From NCBI GenBank assembly GCA_033557685.1, contig JAWQRN010000336.1, positions 1-31,209 of the forward strand: a stretch of 31,209 nt of DNA, in the 5' to 3' direction. The position numbers and the translations under genes were made by a program. The notes under the pieces are model-generated. The model worked only from the letters and a program-made list of their open reading frames with translations. It did no database searches and had not been told where the DNA came from. This DNA comes from Sperchopsis tessellata (lineage: Eukaryota; Arthropoda; Insecta; Coleoptera; Hydrophilidae). The first letter of the stretch is position 1; each line of letters starts with the position of its first letter. This document shows, in pieces, positions 29,686 through 31,209 of this stretch.

Positions 29686-30545
29686 ATGCAAATTATACAA
29701 GCGAACCTAAACAGGGACAAAAGGGCGATGGACCTGTTAAGGCATACGTGTTCCACTGAAGGAATTGATATTGCTCTCATTGTCGAGCCAAATATGAGAA
29801 TGGCAGGAAGCAGTACAAACTGGGTAATGGAGGGGGCGGTTGTGCGGCAGTCTACCTACCATACAGCAGTAGGCCAAAGCTAACAAAAAAAGGAGAGGGA
29901 ACAGGGTTTTGTCTGGGTGGAAATGGAAGATATGGCAATATTCTCCAGTTATATCTCACCAAATGTAACCATAGACGTTTTGAGGTATTCCTCCTTGAGC
30001 TGGCCGGAGAAATAAGGCAGCGAAGGAAACCTGTTCTTGTGGGTGGGGACTTTAACGCCAAATCGCACCTGTGGGGTTCTGAGGTCGAAGATATGAGGGG
30101 TCTTATCTTGGGTAAATGGCTGATTAATCTGAATATGTGCATGCTGAATCAGGGAACTTCCCCCACATACGAAAGGAACGATAGAGACGTGACCATGTGC
30201 ATATACGAATTAGAGAGAAGAATGGTAGGATGGCGAGTGGGAGAAGAAGCAAATTTGAACGACCATAAAAATATACACATGGAAGTCATAGAGGACACCA
30301 AAATTAACAATGCCAATATTGATATAGGGAGAGGATGGTATTTCAAAAAGAAAACTCAAAGGGCTTCACAGACAGAGTCTTTAGAGAGTGGGAGCAGCAG
30401 CAAAAACAAAATATTAGTGTGTTCACAAACATAGTGGTGGAGGCATGCGATACAACCTTTAGCAGAAAGAGAACGAATTCACGAAGAAAACCGGCACACG
30501 GGTGGAATGAGAATATCGTGGAACTCTGGAAGCAGTATGTGACCG
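29686..30545 (+). pseudogene. R1-clade endonuclease (EEP) domain
   Basis: ATG at 29686, 8 nt after the ORF1 stop: MQIIQANLNRDKRAMDLLRH and GIDIALIVEPNMRMAGSS, with the catalytic Glu in EPN. A shift after 29880 gives NVTIDVLRYSSLSW-type pieces; the frame is regained at LAGEIRQRRKPVLVGGDFNA (about 29998-30060), then KSHLWGSEVEDMRG, MLNQGTSPTYER and MVGWRVGEEANLNDHKNI. The terminal SDH box reads NDH, with Asp and His kept. 30335-30556 is the linker, with RRKPAHGWNENIVELWKQYV (normally 'PWW--EI--LR---'). Most catalytic residues survive, so this copy is younger than most others here, though frameshifted. Confidence 0.85.
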
Positions 30546-30589
30546 CCAGTAGTTGACTAACAAGGACCAACGGCAGACCAAATGCAAGT

Positions 30590-30637
30590 GAACAACAGAG
30601 GGCACAAGCAAGAGAACAACAGAGGGCACAAGCAAAA
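30590..30637 (+). repeat. Two in-frame 24-bp tandem units in the R1-clade linker
   Basis: Units 30590-30613 and 30614-30637 start GAACAACAGAGGGCACAAGC and encode EQQRAQAR and EQQRAQAK. They lie in the basic linker between endonuclease and RT. Being a multiple of three, the duplication would not have broken the frame. Confidence 0.85.
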
Positions 30638-30745
30638 GAACAGTACAAGGAAAGCAAGAAGCAATTTATAAACGAAATAGACAGCGAATAAAATAAGTTG
30701 GACAAAGCTCTGCAAATAAATTGAGGAAGATCTGTGGGGTTTTGG

Positions 30746-31209
30746 CTACAGAACTGTTACTGGAAAGTTCCGACAACGTAACCCGCTTTCGATGAGGGAC
30801 GAGGAATAACTTGCGGTGACACGGGAATTATTTCCGCAGCATATGATAACACCATGGAGAGAAAGAACGGTTAATGCCGAAGATGTGCCACTTAGTACAA
30901 TAGAGGAAGTACGCAAAGCAGGTAGAAAGATAAAAGCAGGGAAGGCTGCAGGACCGGATGGTATACCGCCGGAGGCTATGAAAGCAGTGGCCGAAGAGAA
31001 TGCAGTGGGGTTTGTACTGGTTATAGATGATTTACTTAAATATGATAGTTTCCCAAGGGAATTGAAACTGGCTAGACTGGTGTTATTGGAGAAGCTGAAA
31101 AAGAACAACAAGGACAAGATAACGTATATACCACTTTGTTTGATTAACACCATGGGGAAGATGTATGAGCATGTTATTAACAGCCGATTAATGGAAGAGA
31201 TCAGCAGGA
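30746..31209 (+). pseudogene. R1-clade reverse transcriptase, N-terminal part, cut by window end
   Basis: MRDEE (30792) and, after a shift, TRELFPQHMITPWRERTV lead in. IEEVRKAGRKIKAGKAAGPD, GIPPEAMKAVAEENAV (about 30902-31005) is the first fingers motif (KA-GPDGI--E). LKYDSFPRELKLARLVLLEK is motif 1-2 (FP--WK-A-L--L-K), where K-G has become KL-KN. LCLINTMGKMYEHVINSRLM (31134-31193) is motif 2 (RP-CL-N--GK--E--I--RL). Motifs A-C, including the catalytic Asp residues, lie beyond the window. At least two frameshifts upstream; from about 30800 to the end the frame is open. Confidence 0.85.

Larger units (their letters stand above)
29440..31209 (+). mobile_element. R1-clade LINE, 3' part beyond the window
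   Basis: In order: zinc knuckles of ORF1, an ORF2 beginning 8 nt after the ORF1 stop, endonuclease, linker with a short tandem repeat, and the first RT motifs, cut by the window edge. This gene order and the wording (IQANLNR, EPN, GGDFNAKSHLWGS) are those of R1-clade elements. The copy is broken by several frameshifts. The 5' part of ORF1 is missing, truncated at the junction with the anonymous repeat. R1-clade members often insert at specific targets; no rDNA or telomeric repeat is seen next to the junction. The minus-strand R1-clade half at 2007-3062 covers the opposite end of ORF2, so the two cannot be compared directly. Confidence 0.85.

Noticed and set aside
30746..31153. 135-codon minus-strand ORF
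   Set aside because: Antisense to the R1-clade RT fingers.

Overview
This window looks like AT-rich intergenic or heterochromatic DNA of an arthropod, most likely an insect. I recognise no host gene, tRNA, rRNA or CRISPR array. Almost everything identifiable is old, 5'-truncated, frameshifted mobile DNA: non-LTR retrotransposons (LINEs) of several lineages, Penelope-like elements (PLEs), fold-back DNA and anonymous dispersed repeats. The host call is inference from the mix of R1-clade, RTE-like and Penelope elements. The species cannot be read from the sequence.

Layout. 0.2-1.5 kb: 3' half of a Penelope-like element (RT end plus GIY-YIG nuclease), closed by a 34-bp-arm hairpin. 1.55-3.1 kb (minus): C-terminal half of an R1-clade LINE. 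3.2-5.3 kb (minus): RTE-like LINE with endonuclease and RT remnants and a (TA)n tail, followed by a second PLE tail. 5.5-8.5 kb: no gene seen. 8.5-9.8 kb (minus): LINE endonuclease split by a 350-bp fold-back element with an 8-bp target duplication. 11.5-13.1 kb: two RTE-like fragments tail to tail, the second an internally deleted copy whose endonuclease start is fused in frame to the RT thumb. 13.9-15.0 kb: RT half of another LINE. 15.1-15.5 kb: a short, well-conserved ORF of a family I know only as uncharacterised, followed by a 63-bp-arm inverted repeat. 17.4-18.2 kb: 3' end of one more LINE.

18.6-23.3 kb is a clear nested insertion. A nearly full-length LINE (19.0-22.5 kb, with ORF1, endonuclease, RT and C-terminal region all recognisable) sits inside one copy of an anonymous repeat of about 1.2 kb. 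Uninterrupted copies of that repeat lie at 27.6-29.4 kb. 24.4-25.5 kb (minus) is the endonuclease half of another RTE-like LINE. 25.5-27.6 kb (plus) holds two fragments of the family seen at 3.2-5.3 kb, with a 122-bp PLE tail inserted between them and flanked by a 12-bp duplication. 29.4 kb to the window end is an R1-clade LINE (zinc knuckles, endonuclease, start of RT) that runs off the edge.

Nothing here works together as a pathway. The interest lies in the order of insertions and in three less ordinary items: the fold-back element, the repeat family with a conserved coding-like frame, and the in-frame fused LINE derivative. I found no convincing novel biological system. All family names rest on recognising motifs by eye, not on a search.
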